A stretch of DNA of 59,149 nt from an uncultured Corynebacterium sp. (GTDB lineage Bacteria; Actinomycetota; Actinomycetes; Mycobacteriales; Mycobacteriaceae), in the NCBI RefSeq assembly GCF_946221155.1, contig NZ_CAMIAN010000009.1, forward strand, positions 1 to 59,149, given 5' to 3'. Of the stretch, positions 45,501 to 52,849 are shown in pieces. How positions within the stretch are numbered: position 1 is the stretch's first letter; each line of letters opens with the position of its first letter. The notes under the pieces are model-generated. The model saw only the letters and a program-made list of their open reading frames with translations, had not been told where the DNA came from and did no database searches. Position numbers and translations under genes: made by a program.

Positions 45501-45959
45501 CGCGCCGCCAGTACCGCTTGTACCGGTCATGTTCGCGTGACGCAGCGCATCGGCCGCCCGATCCAACCCAGGCGCCTTGCCGTACCAGTAGCCGACCACG
45601 CCGTCGATGCCTTCCTTGACCGTCGCCCGGTCCGTCATTTGCGATCCCGCTACGGCGGTGACGCCCAACTCCTCGTTAACGGCAGGGAAGTGCTGCACAT
45701 CAAACTGGTTAAGCAACGATTTGCGGCGTCCCAGCTCGAGGTCGTATCCACCGAGCGGGGAGCCTTCGTAGCCGGAGACGAAGCTAGAGGTTTTCAAGCC
45801 AATCGCGCGGTCCGCCTCCGCGCGATCCAGCACCGTACGCACGAGCGCCTGAATGCCAGTCAAGTGGATGTGTCCGGTCTTTTCCCTGTAGCGCGACTGG
45901 GTGTAGTCGGGGAGGTCCTGGATGGTGGAAATTGATTCGGGGATGAATGTGGAGGTCAT
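42561..45959 (-). CDS. fused indolepyruvate ferredoxin oxidoreductase
   Basis: Large ThDP and Fe-S enzyme (1132 residues) of the 2-oxoacid:ferredoxin oxidoreductase family, expected to decarboxylate aryl pyruvates from aromatic amino acids and pass electrons to ferredoxin. The alpha-like part begins near residue 25 with VSGYEGSPLGGYDLELG. The ThDP site lies near 425-460 (GIGCHAMVMLMDDKRVGK and GGEGAHW). Cys-rich Fe-S motifs CEGCGDC and CNTDRSCLSGDC lie at about 615-660. The gamma-like domain begins near 695 with ISGVGGTGVMTA and TGLAQKGGSVVSDL. One chain carries all parts, the form common in aerobic proteobacteria and actinobacteria. AAAGGG precedes the ATG. It is divergent from an Lrp regulator. 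Confidence 0.87.
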   Translation of the reverse strand: MTSTFIPESISTIQDLPDYTQSRYREKTGHIHLTGIQALVRTVLDRAEADRAIGLKTSSFVSGYEGSPLGGYDLELGRRKSLLNQFDVQHFPAVNEELGVTAVAGSQMTDRATVKEGIDGVVGYWYGKAPGLDRAADALRHANMTGTSGTGGAVAFVGDDPTAKSSTIPSASGRILADLGLPTLVPADAGDVLRLGTHAVWMSRYSGLWTALRITTPVADGSASVDLEAIRTATAARGMERGGEHVPEARLLGKRLLDLEDTRVGERLQRALDYAREHRLNRWWGAQEGDRVGVICAGSTSLEVAEVVGEAHVRVLQLAMTYPLDPQELERFCDGLDTLVVAEELGTHLLESVRACLYDLPVRPVIEHVNDPLKQLPKLLRNEGIEVAGVTSGPTRISLPLAVPNRVPHFCSGCPHNLSTRADEDTLVGAGIGCHAMVMLMDDKRVGKIMGTAQMGGEGAHWIGMHRFVSEEHFVQNMGDGTFLHSGSLALRAMVASKVNATLKLLHNGTVAMTGGQDPVGQPSLAGLVAMVRAENPARIVVTSDDVRRTRRALRGSGVEVRPREDLGKVQKELEALQGVSVLIHDQECAAEQRRARNRNQRAQATEKIVINERICEGCGDCGEKSGCLSLQPVDTQFGRKTRVDQTSCNTDRSCLSGDCPAFTTVVSVEEKREVPPIDATALDPVPESALDSKHPWNIRISGVGGTGVMTASAVIATAAHLDGLAVRGTDMTGLAQKGGSVVSDLRISKNIGQHTGTVPRGSADLLIALDGVTGAEDASTSVLNAARTVAVLSNSETPTGQMCTDVKATRPDGVHITGALGHAAKRAIITDAIRVSTKLFGESTFQIMLLIGAAVQAGALPVTPESMEKALRINGKKAEANIQAFRRGRQLVSRPEALIELMGVEPDYAHYQEVQPLDHTREKIEDVLEPSLVDEVAVFFDEMSRWGSEQDAQDYLTDVRAVYAHERRVNPDGPAELTRNFAAGLHKLSAYKDEYEVARLALDPGFAEAHNGGKVTVQFQPPLLRALGLNRKIGLGPRMRPVLSALAKAKGLRGTRLDIFGYAEVRKLERKLVNAYREEILCRARKMHTPEQVAELATLASAADGVRGFEEKKIDSARELLQKLGRAGVKK

Positions 45960-45991
45960 CGCTGTTCACCCTTTCGTACGAGCTGTCAGAT

Positions 45992-46007
45992 TGTGGTTTG
46001 AATCACA
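45992..46007. promoter_or_regulatory. GlxR-like (CRP-type) site upstream of the oxidoreductase
   Basis: TGTGGTTTGAATCACA matches nine of ten arm positions of TGTGA-N6-TCACA, though the preferred central TA is absent. It lies 33 bases before the oxidoreductase start. Confidence 0.5.
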
Positions 46008-46092
46008 TTAGGTGGCAGCGAGCCGCAATCGGTAGCACCTGAGGAAAAATGGTTCACTTAGCAAAGGTTTCTCAAATTCCAGACCTGAAAGT

Positions 46093-46107
46093 TAGGCCAA
46101 TGGCCTA
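46093..46107. promoter_or_regulatory. 15-base perfect palindrome between oxidoreductase and Lrp genes
   Basis: TAGGCCAATGGCCTA: seven-base arms around one A, near the middle of the divergent gap. It is a likely protein-binding site; the binding protein is unknown. Confidence 0.5.
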
Positions 46108-46120
46108 GAATCCCACACAA

Positions 46121-46159
46121 GCAAGAACATATTTGCACACAAAAGTAGATGTTTCTTGC
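46121..46159. promoter_or_regulatory. long inverted repeat before the Lrp gene
   Basis: GCAAGAACAT (46121-46130) and ATGTTTCTTGC (46149-46159) are complementary with one extra base, separated by 18 bases. Placed 42 bases before the Lrp start, it fits an Lrp-type operator with spaced half sites. Confidence 0.5.
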
Positions 46160-46200
46160 CAACAGGCCGTAGGTGGGCGTCACAAAGAAAGGTCAGGAAG

Positions 46201-46680
46201 ATGAGAGACCTCGATACAACAGACATCGAGCTCTGCATGCTACTCAACAAAAGACCCAAAGCCGGGGTGCGCGAATACGCCCGCGTGCTCGGAGTGGCGC
46301 GCGCGACCGTGAGCAGTCGGATCGACAAGCTCGTGGAAAGGGGAGTGATCGGCAGCTTCGCCCCGCATTTCGACCCGGGCGCACTCGGTTTTCCGCTAGG
46401 GGCGTTCGTGCACGTCACGCTGGACCAGCGGACATTAGACCAGGCGACGGCGGCGATCTTGAAGATCCCGTGGATCACAGAGGCACATTCCATCGCCGGC
46501 CCCTACGATCTATCGTGCCGGGTGGTGGCAAGCGACCACGAGCACCTGGAGCAGATAACGCTGAAACTGCAGGAAGTCGAGGGCGTACAGCGTACGCGGA
46601 CGGAAATCATCCTGCGCTCCCGCATTCCAGCCCGGCACGGCCAGCTACTGCAAGCGTTAGCGGAGCTGCGAAACGTCTAG
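46201..46680 (+). CDS. Lrp/AsnC-family transcriptional regulator
   Basis: Amino-acid-responsive regulator. The ATG at 46201 follows GAAAGGTCAGGAAG; the protein has 159 residues. The AsnC-type winged helix-turn-helix covers about 1-60 (DLDTTDIELCMLLNKRPKAGVREYARVLGVARATVSSRI; two segments). The C-terminal RAM domain (about 65-145) has GAFVHVTLDQ and AHSIAGPYDLSCRVVASDHEHL. It is divergent from the indolepyruvate oxidoreductase, which strongly suggests that it controls that gene in response to an aromatic amino acid or its keto acid; the three symmetric elements between them are candidate sites. Its end overlaps the convergent membrane-protein gene by 24 bases. Confidence 0.92.
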   Translation: MRDLDTTDIELCMLLNKRPKAGVREYARVLGVARATVSSRIDKLVERGVIGSFAPHFDPGALGFPLGAFVHVTLDQRTLDQATAAILKIPWITEAHSIAGPYDLSCRVVASDHEHLEQITLKLQEVEGVQRTRTEIILRSRIPARHGQLLQALAELRNV

Positions 46681-47415
46681 AGCCGCCTTGACCTGCTTGG
46701 CCGACAGGTCGGTAGAAATCGTGGCAGTTTCCGGCTGACCCGCAATGTACCGGCAGATCGTCCAGCCATTGGTGAACTCGGGCTCCAGCACATCCATGGG
46801 GCCGTCGGCCATGTGCAGGTTATAGGGCTGCCCCTCCCAGTTGGCGGGGGCGTTGAACTCGCTGGTACGAAACGTGAACGGCTCAGTGCCATCGGTGGGG
46901 TAAGCCTGCACCATCGCCTTGTAGTAGTAGCGGCGCTCCGTGTTCATGCGCTCACCGTTGTCGTTGTGGGAAGATACCCGCGTAATCCACACACCACCCA
47001 CTCGGGCAGGAGCAAAGCGCAACCAGCCATTTCCCCAAGCCTTGCCCAGGATCCGCAGACGACTGCGGCGCTTGGAGGCACTATACAGCGCAACGCCCGT
47101 CATCAGCAGGCCAATAGCTCCGATCACCAAGCCAATAATCAGAGGCTGGGTGCCGCCGCGGACGGCCAGGAAGCCACCGAGGCCACACAGCACTGCGCCG
47201 ATCGTCAGCACCACCGTCTGCACCACGCTAAAGCCCGCAGTGTTTCCAGCGACGGGCATACGGCCGTTGTTAGACAGCGCGGCACTCAGTGAGACCGAAC
47301 CGGCGGGTAGAGTACAACGCTGGTCGAATGTGCCCGATTGGTCTCCCCGCACGAGCCCGTCGGCCGGGTCATCGATGACCACCGAGGAGCGACCATATTT
47401 AAAGACCTCCACCAT
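46657..47415 (-). CDS. two-helix membrane protein, DUF3592-like (paralog of the gene at 26530)
   Basis: A 252-residue protein of unknown function and the second member of a small family in this window. An N-terminal 60 residues of variable sequence precede two hydrophobic helices (about 62-85 and 90-112). Then come the basic RRSRLRILGKAWGNGWLRFAP, PARVGGVWITRV, RRYYYKAMVQAYPTDG and the C-terminal LSAKQVKAALDVSQL, each matched in the protein at 26530. The positions of helices and motifs agree, although overall identity looks low. It follows the UPF0210 gene by 18 bases on the same strand, so it may share that transcript; its 3' end overlaps the Lrp gene. Confidence 0.7.
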   Translation of the reverse strand: MVEVFKYGRSSVVIDDPADGLVRGDQSGTFDQRCTLPAGSVSLSAALSNNGRMPVAGNTAGFSVVQTVVLTIGAVLCGLGGFLAVRGGTQPLIIGLVIGAIGLLMTGVALYSASKRRSRLRILGKAWGNGWLRFAPARVGGVWITRVSSHNDNGERMNTERRYYYKAMVQAYPTDGTEPFTFRTSEFNAPANWEGQPYNLHMADGPMDVLEPEFTNGWTICRYIAGQPETATISTDLSAKQVKAALDVSQLR

Positions 47416-47433
47416 GCCAGCGATTAATCCTTC

Positions 47434-48807
47434 CTAGTTGCGATAGCCGTGTAGCGGGGCGGGGATAAAGCCACCGCGGTTGATGAACTCGGCACTGCTT
47501 GCACGGTTCACGCCGATCACCGGCGCGTAGCCCAACAGGCCACCGAAGTCCACGTCGTCGCCGACCTTTGTACCGACGGCGGGGATGACGCGCACAGCGG
47601 TGGTCTTATGGTTCATCACTCCGATGGCGGCTTCGTCGGCGATCATGCCGGCAATCGACTCTGCGGGGGTGTCGCCCGGGATGGCGATCATGTCTAAGCC
47701 GACAGAACAGATCGCCGTCATAGCTTCCAGCTTGTCGATGCTGATGGCGCCGCTGCGAACGGCGTCAATCATGCCCTTGTCCTCGGAAACCGGGATGAAG
47801 GATCCCGAGAGGCCACCGACGCGCGAGCAGGCCATCATGCCGCCCTTCTTCACCGCATCGTTCAGCAGTGCCAGGGCAGCAGTGGTGCCGTGCGTGCCCA
47901 CTTGACCGAGCCCCATGTGCTCCAAAATGTGCGCCACAGAATCGCCAAGCTCCGCAGTGGGTGCCAGAGACAGGTCCACGATGCCGAAGGGCACCCCCAA
48001 CCGCTGCGCGGCCATCACGCCTACCAGCTGTCCAGTGCGGGTGATCTTAAATGCCGCACGTTTAATCTCCTCGGAGACCTCGTTGAGTGTCGCGCCTTCC
48101 ATCCCGGCGACCGCTCGGTCGACCACGCCAGGGCCGGATACTCCCACATTGATTACGCAATCCTGCTCTTCAACCCCGTGGTAGGCACCGGCCATGAAAG
48201 GATTGTCGGAGACGGAGTTAGCGAACACGACCAGCTTCGCGCAGGCCAGCGTGCCACCCGCCCCATAAGTGGAGGCATCCTTGATGACGTGCCCCATCTC
48301 GCGAACCGCATTCATGTTGATGCCGGCTTTCGAACTGCCAACGTTTACGGATGCGCAGACCACGTTGGTCTCGTTCAACGCCTCGGGCAGCGAGCGGATC
48401 AGGTCCAGTTCGCCGCGTGTGGCTCCCTTGTCCACCAGGGCGGAGTAGCCGCCGATGAAGTTCACTCCCACCTCGGTGGCCGCGCGGTCCAGTGCTTCGG
48501 CGATGCGCACTGGATTGCCCTCTACCGCGGAGGCGAGGATACCCACCGGGGTGACGGAGATTCGCTTGTTCACAATGGGGATGCCCAGTTCGCGTTCGAT
48601 CTCCTGGGCCACCGGCACGAGGTTCCGCGCATAGTCCACCACGCGCTCGAACACCGCTTCAGCGGTGGCTTCCATCGTTTCGCGGATGCAGGGCATAAGG
48701 TTGATGCCCATCGTTACCGTGCGGATGTCGAGACGGTATTTCTCGATCATCTCGATGGTTTCTAGGATGTTGCTGCTTTGGTTTGTGACGCCACGACGTG
48801 GATTCAT
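47434..48807 (-). CDS. UPF0210/DUF711 family protein
   Basis: A 457-residue conserved protein of the UPF0210 (PFL-like) family, without an established reaction. It begins ILETIEMIEKYRLDIRTVTMGINLMPC and includes NKRISVTPVGILA, FIGGYSALVDKGATRGE, NVGVSGPGVVDRAV, and the Gly-rich C-terminal part VGTKVGDDVDFGGLLGYAPV. GGAGGAG lies before the ATG. It is paired with the small ACT-domain protein upstream (19 bases), an arrangement seen across many Gram-positives, which suggests that ACT binding of an amino acid or metabolite regulates it. No catalytic residue can be named. Confidence 0.9.
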   Translation of the reverse strand: MNPRRGVTNQSSNILETIEMIEKYRLDIRTVTMGINLMPCIRETMEATAEAVFERVVDYARNLVPVAQEIERELGIPIVNKRISVTPVGILASAVEGNPVRIAEALDRAATEVGVNFIGGYSALVDKGATRGELDLIRSLPEALNETNVVCASVNVGSSKAGINMNAVREMGHVIKDASTYGAGGTLACAKLVVFANSVSDNPFMAGAYHGVEEQDCVINVGVSGPGVVDRAVAGMEGATLNEVSEEIKRAAFKITRTGQLVGVMAAQRLGVPFGIVDLSLAPTAELGDSVAHILEHMGLGQVGTHGTTAALALLNDAVKKGGMMACSRVGGLSGSFIPVSEDKGMIDAVRSGAISIDKLEAMTAICSVGLDMIAIPGDTPAESIAGMIADEAAIGVMNHKTTAVRVIPAVGTKVGDDVDFGGLLGYAPVIGVNRASSAEFINRGGFIPAPLHGYRN

Positions 48808-48826
48808 TCTTTACTCCTCCGAATCC

Positions 48827-49096
48827 TTACACGTCGTGCATGGCGGAGAAGATGGCCTCTGATTGCACGCGGATAACGAGCTTCTCCTGCTTTTCGACCT
48901 CCGCCATGCGATCTTGCACGTCCGCGATCCCGTGCTGGGAGTCGTCGATACGGACGTGCAGGATCATGGTGAAGTAGTCGTCCATGATGGTCTGGGAGAC
49001 GTTGAGGATGTTGACGTCTAACTCGGCCAGGGCAGTGGACACTGCGGCGATAATTCCGGTGTGGTCTAGCCCGGTGACGGTCATGATTGCGATCAT
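48827..49096 (-). CDS. ACT-domain protein, UPF0237 family
   Basis: An 89-residue protein made of one ACT domain, a small-ligand-binding fold often specific for amino acids. It reads MIAIMTVTGLDHTGIIAAVSTALAELD at the start, then NILNVSQTIMDDYFTMILHV. An internal ATG at the fifth codon is another possible start. It sits between acnR (31 bases) and the UPF0210 gene (19 bases); the ACT/UPF0210 pair is widely conserved. Role: probable regulatory subunit or sensor for its neighbour; this is inference. Confidence 0.9.
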   Translation of the reverse strand: MIAIMTVTGLDHTGIIAAVSTALAELDVNILNVSQTIMDDYFTMILHVRIDDSQHGIADVQDRMAEVEKQEKLVIRVQSEAIFSAMHDV

Positions 49097-49127
49097 GCTC
49101 TACATGCTACTCACCGGGCTGGACACT

Positions 49128-49697
49128 CTAATGTCCGGGGGAACGCAGAGCGCTTTCCACGAAGTCCAGCGCGTCGGATAGCCCCTCGGTGCCTTGGCGC
49201 TGGGCTAGCCGTCCGAGCACACCCTCGAGCACTAGTTCCAGCGTCTGGGCGATCGTCTCGATCTCCACATCCGCTCGAATCCGCCCGCTGGCGCGCTGTT
49301 CCCTCAGGCGGGTGCGCACGGTTTCGCGCAGCGCCAGTTGGTCCAGCTCCCACTTCGCCGCGAAGCAGGGGTCGATATTCACTCGGCGGGTGATTTCGAC
49401 TCGCATCCCCCACCAATCAGTCAAGTCATCCGACTTGACCAATGCGCGAATGGCGCCGATCAAGCCCTCATCGGCTGCTAGTTCGGCCATCTTGCGCATG
49501 TCATCGTGAGCAACTTCTAGGAACAGCTGATCCTTATTGCCGTAATGGTGGAAGATCGCCCCGCGGGATTTACCAATGGTTTCTTCCAGTCGGGCGACGG
49601 TCGCGCCGTCGTAGCCGTATGTAGCGAAGCAGTGGCGCGCGCCAGACAGGATTTCGACTTTCCGCTCTGCCAGGTCCGTGTCGCTTACTTTGGGCAT
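49128..49697 (-). CDS. acnR: TetR-family repressor of aconitase, AcnR
   Basis: Homolog of C. glutamicum AcnR, which represses acn. I start it at the ATG 49697 (MPKVSDTDLAERKVEILSGARHC), behind GAGG, giving 189 residues; the open frame runs on to 49781 but that part is a strong hairpin. The TetR helix-turn-helix is at about 14-60 (ARHCFATYGYDGATVARLEETIGKSRGAIFHHYGNK; two pieces). The C-terminal half is the ligand and dimer domain. It lies right after acn, and a matching operator is found in the acn promoter, which supports the name. Confidence 0.93.
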   Translation of the reverse strand: MPKVSDTDLAERKVEILSGARHCFATYGYDGATVARLEETIGKSRGAIFHHYGNKDQLFLEVAHDDMRKMAELAADEGLIGAIRALVKSDDLTDWWGMRVEITRRVNIDPCFAAKWELDQLALRETVRTRLREQRASGRIRADVEIETIAQTLELVLEGVLGRLAQRQGTEGLSDALDFVESALRSPGH

Positions 49698-49731
49698 CTG
49701 GTTAACCTCGTTGAGTCGTATAAGAGCACAA

Positions 49732-49786
49732 AGGCGGTGACCCGCGCTACTCTCCCCGCGGGGGAAGAGGGCGCCGGCCACCGCCT
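49732..49786 (-). terminator. hairpin between acn and acnR (terminator or attenuator)
   Basis: On the minus strand AGGCGGTGGCC pairs with GGTCACCGCCT over 11 bp, with one G-U pair, around a loop that itself holds CCCCGCGGGG. In plus-strand RNA that G-U would be an A-C mismatch, so it fits the acn transcript. It starts 28 bases after the acn stop and is followed by a T-containing run. It may let only part of the transcripts reach acnR. Confidence 0.65.
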
Positions 49787-49813
49787 CATGCCAGGCTTAT
49801 AAGGAGCTCTTCC

Positions 49814-52624
49814 TTACTTGCCGGACATCATGTTGCGCAGAACGAACTGCAGGATGCCGCCGTTGCGGTAGTAGTCTGCCTCACCGGGGGTATCGATGCG
49901 GGTCACGGCGTCGAACTCAATCTTCTCGCCGTTCTCCTTGGTGGCAGTTACCTTGACGGTCTTCGGGGTGGAGCCGTTGTTGAGCTCCTCGATGCCCTCG
50001 ATGTCGAAGGTCTCGGTGCCCTCGATGCCCAGGGACTTCCAGGACTCGCCCTCCGGGAACTGCAGCGGGACAACGCCCATGCCGATCAGGTTGGAGCGGT
50101 GGATGCGCTCGAAGGACTCAGCGATGACGGCCTTCACGCCCAGCAGCAGGGTGCCCTTAGCAGCCCAGTCGCGGGAGGAGCCGGTGCCGTACTCCTTACC
50201 ACCCAGAACGACCAGCGGGGTGTTCTCCTTCTGGTAGTTCATTGCGGCGTCGTAGATGAAGGACTGCGGTCCACCCTCCTGGGTAAAGTCGCGGGTGTAG
50301 CCACCGGAAACACCGTCGAGCAGCTGGTTCTGCAGGCGGATGTTAGCGAAGGTACCGCGGACCATGACCTCGTGGTTACCACGACGTGCGCCCAGGGAGT
50401 TGTAGTCCTTGCGCTCCACACCGTTTGCATCCAGGTACTGAGCAGCCGGGGTGCCCGGCTTAATGGTGGAAGCAGGGGAGATGTGGTCGGTGGTCACGGA
50501 GTCGCCCAGCAAAGCCAGGACGCGCGCGCCCTTGACGTCGTTGACGGCCTCCGGCTCCTTGCTCATGCCATCGAAGTACGGAGCCTTGCGGATGTAGGTG
50601 GACTTCGGATCCCAGTCGAAGGTCTTGCCGGACGGAACCTCCAGGGAACGCCAGCGCTCGTCGCCCTCGAAGACGTTGGCGTAGTCCTCGGCGTACAGGT
50701 CCTTGGTGATGGAGGAACCGATAACTTCCTCGATGTCCGCGGTGGACGGCCAGATGTCCTTCAGGAAGACATCGTTGCCATCCTGGTCCTGACCCAGCGG
50801 CTGGGTCTCGAAGTCGAAGTCCATCGTGCCGGCGATCGCGTAGGCGATAACCAGGATCGGGGAGGCCAAGTAGTTCATCTTGACGTCCGGGTTGATGCGA
50901 CCCTCGAAGTTGCGGTTACCGGACAGGACGGCGGTGGCGGCCAGGTCGCCCTCGTTGATGCCTGCGGAGATCTCCTCCGGCAGCGGGCCAGAGTTACCGA
51001 TGCAGGTGGTGCAGCCGTAGCCAACCAGGTAGAAGCCCATGGCCTCCAGGTCCTTCCACAGGCCCGCCTTCTCGTAGTAGCCGTTCACAACCTGGGAACC
51101 CGGCGCCATGGAGGTCTTAACCCACGGTGCGGACTTCAGGCCCTTAGCAGCAGCATTGCGTGCCAGCAGGCCAGCGCCAACCATGACGGACGGGTTGGAA
51201 GTGTTGGTGCAGGAGGTGATGGAAGCGATGGCAACCATACCGTGGTCCAGCTCGATGTCCTCGCCGTTGTAGTTGACGGTAACCGGGTTGGACGGGCGGC
51301 CCTCTGCGCCTGCAGCTGCGGAAGGAATGTTGCCCTTCGCATCCGCGGCGGATGCCGGAGCCTCGCCAGTCTGAGAAGAAGTGTTCTCGGTTGCCGGACC
51401 CTCTGCGTCGAAGTCCGGGGTAGCAGCAGAAGCGTCGGCGTCGACGTAGTTGTGCAGATCCTTGCGGAACTGTGCCTTGGAGTCGTTCAGCTCGATGCGG
51501 TCCTGCGGGCGCTTCGGGCCTGCGATGGAAGGAACGACGGTGGACAGGTCCAGCTCGAGGTACTCGGAGTACTCGACCTCCTTCTCCGGGTCCAGCCACA
51601 TGCCCTGCGCCTTGGCGTAAGCCTCGACACGGTCCAGGGTCTCCTGGTCGCGGCCGGTCAGCTCCAGGTACTTCACGGTCTCTTCGTCGATCGGGAACAT
51701 TGCCGCGGTGGAGCCGAACTCCGGAGACATGTTGCCGATGGTCGCGCGGTTAGCCAGCGGCAGCTCGCCAACGCCCTTACCGTAGAACTCGACGAACTTG
51801 CCGACCACGCCGTGCTGGCGCAGCATGTCGGTGATGGTCAGAACGACGTCGGTGGCGGTAACGCCAGCCGGGATCTCGCCGGTCAGCTTGAAGCCGACGA
51901 CGCGCGGGATCAGCATGGAGATCGGCTGGCCGAGCATTGCAGCCTCAGCCTCAATGCCGCCGACACCCCAGCCCAGGATGCCCAGGCCGTTTTCCATGGT
52001 GGTGTGGGAGTCGGTACCAACACAGGTGTCCGGGTAAGCCAGACCGTTGTTGTCGAAGACGGAGCGCGCCAGGTACTCGATGTTGACCTGGTGAACGATA
52101 CCGGTTCCCGGAGGAACAACGCGGAAGTTCTCAAAGGCGCCGGTACCCCAACGCAGGAACTTGTAGCGCTCGTCGTTGCGCTGGTACTCGATCTCGACGT
52201 TCTTCTCCAGAGCGTCGGCGTTGCCGAATGCCTCGATAATCACAGAGTGGTCGATGACCATCTCAGCTGGGTTCAGCGGGTTAACGTCGTCTGCGTCGCC
52301 ACCCAGGGCAACAACGGCGTCACGAATGGTAGCCAGGTCAACGATGCAGGCCACGCCGGTGAAGTCCTGCATGATAACGCGGGCCGGGGTGAACTGGATC
52401 TCGAAGTTGGGCTCTGCGGAAGGATCCCAGTTGGCGATGGCCTCGATGTGCTCGCGAGTGATGTTCTTGCCATCCTCGTTGCGCAGCAGGTTCTCGCCGA
52501 GAACCTTCAGGGAGTAGGGAAGCTTCTCCATTCCCGGAACAGCGTCCAGCGCGAAGTAGTCATAGGACTTCTCGCCAACCTGGAGCGTGCTCTTGGAATC
52601 GAAGGAGTTGATGCTTTCAGCCAC
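49814..52624 (-). CDS. acn: aconitate hydratase
   Basis: TCA-cycle enzyme with a [4Fe-4S] cluster that isomerises citrate to isocitrate. It has 936 residues, of the AcnA/IRP type. Cluster Cys are in SCTNTSNPSVMV and YGCTTCIGNSGPL. GTDSHTTMENGLGILGWGVGG and the swivelling-domain GSSRDWAAKGTLLLGVKAVI are present. Between about residues 395 and 450 there is a low-complexity Ala/Glu/Gly linker (SASSQTGEAPASAADAKG-like) that lengthens the chain, as in other corynebacterial aconitases. GAGCTCC-like purines give a GGAG ribosome site. AcnR follows on the same strand. Expression is likely controlled by AcnR through the operator at 52766. Confidence 0.97.
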   Translation of the reverse strand: MAESINSFDSKSTLQVGEKSYDYFALDAVPGMEKLPYSLKVLGENLLRNEDGKNITREHIEAIANWDPSAEPNFEIQFTPARVIMQDFTGVACIVDLATIRDAVVALGGDADDVNPLNPAEMVIDHSVIIEAFGNADALEKNVEIEYQRNDERYKFLRWGTGAFENFRVVPPGTGIVHQVNIEYLARSVFDNNGLAYPDTCVGTDSHTTMENGLGILGWGVGGIEAEAAMLGQPISMLIPRVVGFKLTGEIPAGVTATDVVLTITDMLRQHGVVGKFVEFYGKGVGELPLANRATIGNMSPEFGSTAAMFPIDEETVKYLELTGRDQETLDRVEAYAKAQGMWLDPEKEVEYSEYLELDLSTVVPSIAGPKRPQDRIELNDSKAQFRKDLHNYVDADASAATPDFDAEGPATENTSSQTGEAPASAADAKGNIPSAAAGAEGRPSNPVTVNYNGEDIELDHGMVAIASITSCTNTSNPSVMVGAGLLARNAAAKGLKSAPWVKTSMAPGSQVVNGYYEKAGLWKDLEAMGFYLVGYGCTTCIGNSGPLPEEISAGINEGDLAATAVLSGNRNFEGRINPDVKMNYLASPILVIAYAIAGTMDFDFETQPLGQDQDGNDVFLKDIWPSTADIEEVIGSSITKDLYAEDYANVFEGDERWRSLEVPSGKTFDWDPKSTYIRKAPYFDGMSKEPEAVNDVKGARVLALLGDSVTTDHISPASTIKPGTPAAQYLDANGVERKDYNSLGARRGNHEVMVRGTFANIRLQNQLLDGVSGGYTRDFTQEGGPQSFIYDAAMNYQKENTPLVVLGGKEYGTGSSRDWAAKGTLLLGVKAVIAESFERIHRSNLIGMGVVPLQFPEGESWKSLGIEGTETFDIEGIEELNNGSTPKTVKVTATKENGEKIEFDAVTRIDTPGEADYYRNGGILQFVLRNMMSGK

Positions 52625-52758
52625 AGTGAGCTCCTTTAATCTCTTCTCTTAGTCGAAATGTCGTCGTCGATGTGGTCGCCGCCAAGCACAGGCCAGCCGC
52701 CCGCGCCGGAGACTCTGCTTACCATTGTGGCAGCATTCTTGCCGCGACGTCACTGAAA

Positions 52759-52764
52759 ATTTTA
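52759..52764 (-). promoter_or_regulatory. acn -10 box
   Basis: TAAAAT on the minus strand, adjacent to the AcnR operator. It predicts transcription start near 52752 and a leader of about 125 bases. The -35 is not clear. Confidence 0.5.
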
Positions 52765-52765
52765 A

Positions 52766-52781
52766 CAGTACGATTGTTCTG
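52766..52781. promoter_or_regulatory. acnR: AcnR operator of acn
   Basis: CAGTACGATTGTTCTG on the plus strand. It matches the published C. glutamicum AcnR motif CAGNACnnncGTACTG at all but two defined positions. It occupies about -14 to -29 relative to the predicted start, where binding would shut the promoter. Confidence 0.8.
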
Positions 52782-52849
52782 CTGCGAATCCTGCGAGTTT
52801 AAGCGTGTCGCCAATACCCCCACCCCTCTTTCGGTGTTAAAAACATCCC

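Noticed and set aside
50099..52639. 846-residue plus-strand open frame opposite acn
   Set aside because: It is the antisense of the aconitase gene; its Val/Gly/Arg-rich sequence is the mirror of acn codon bias, as with other long shadows in this GC-rich window.
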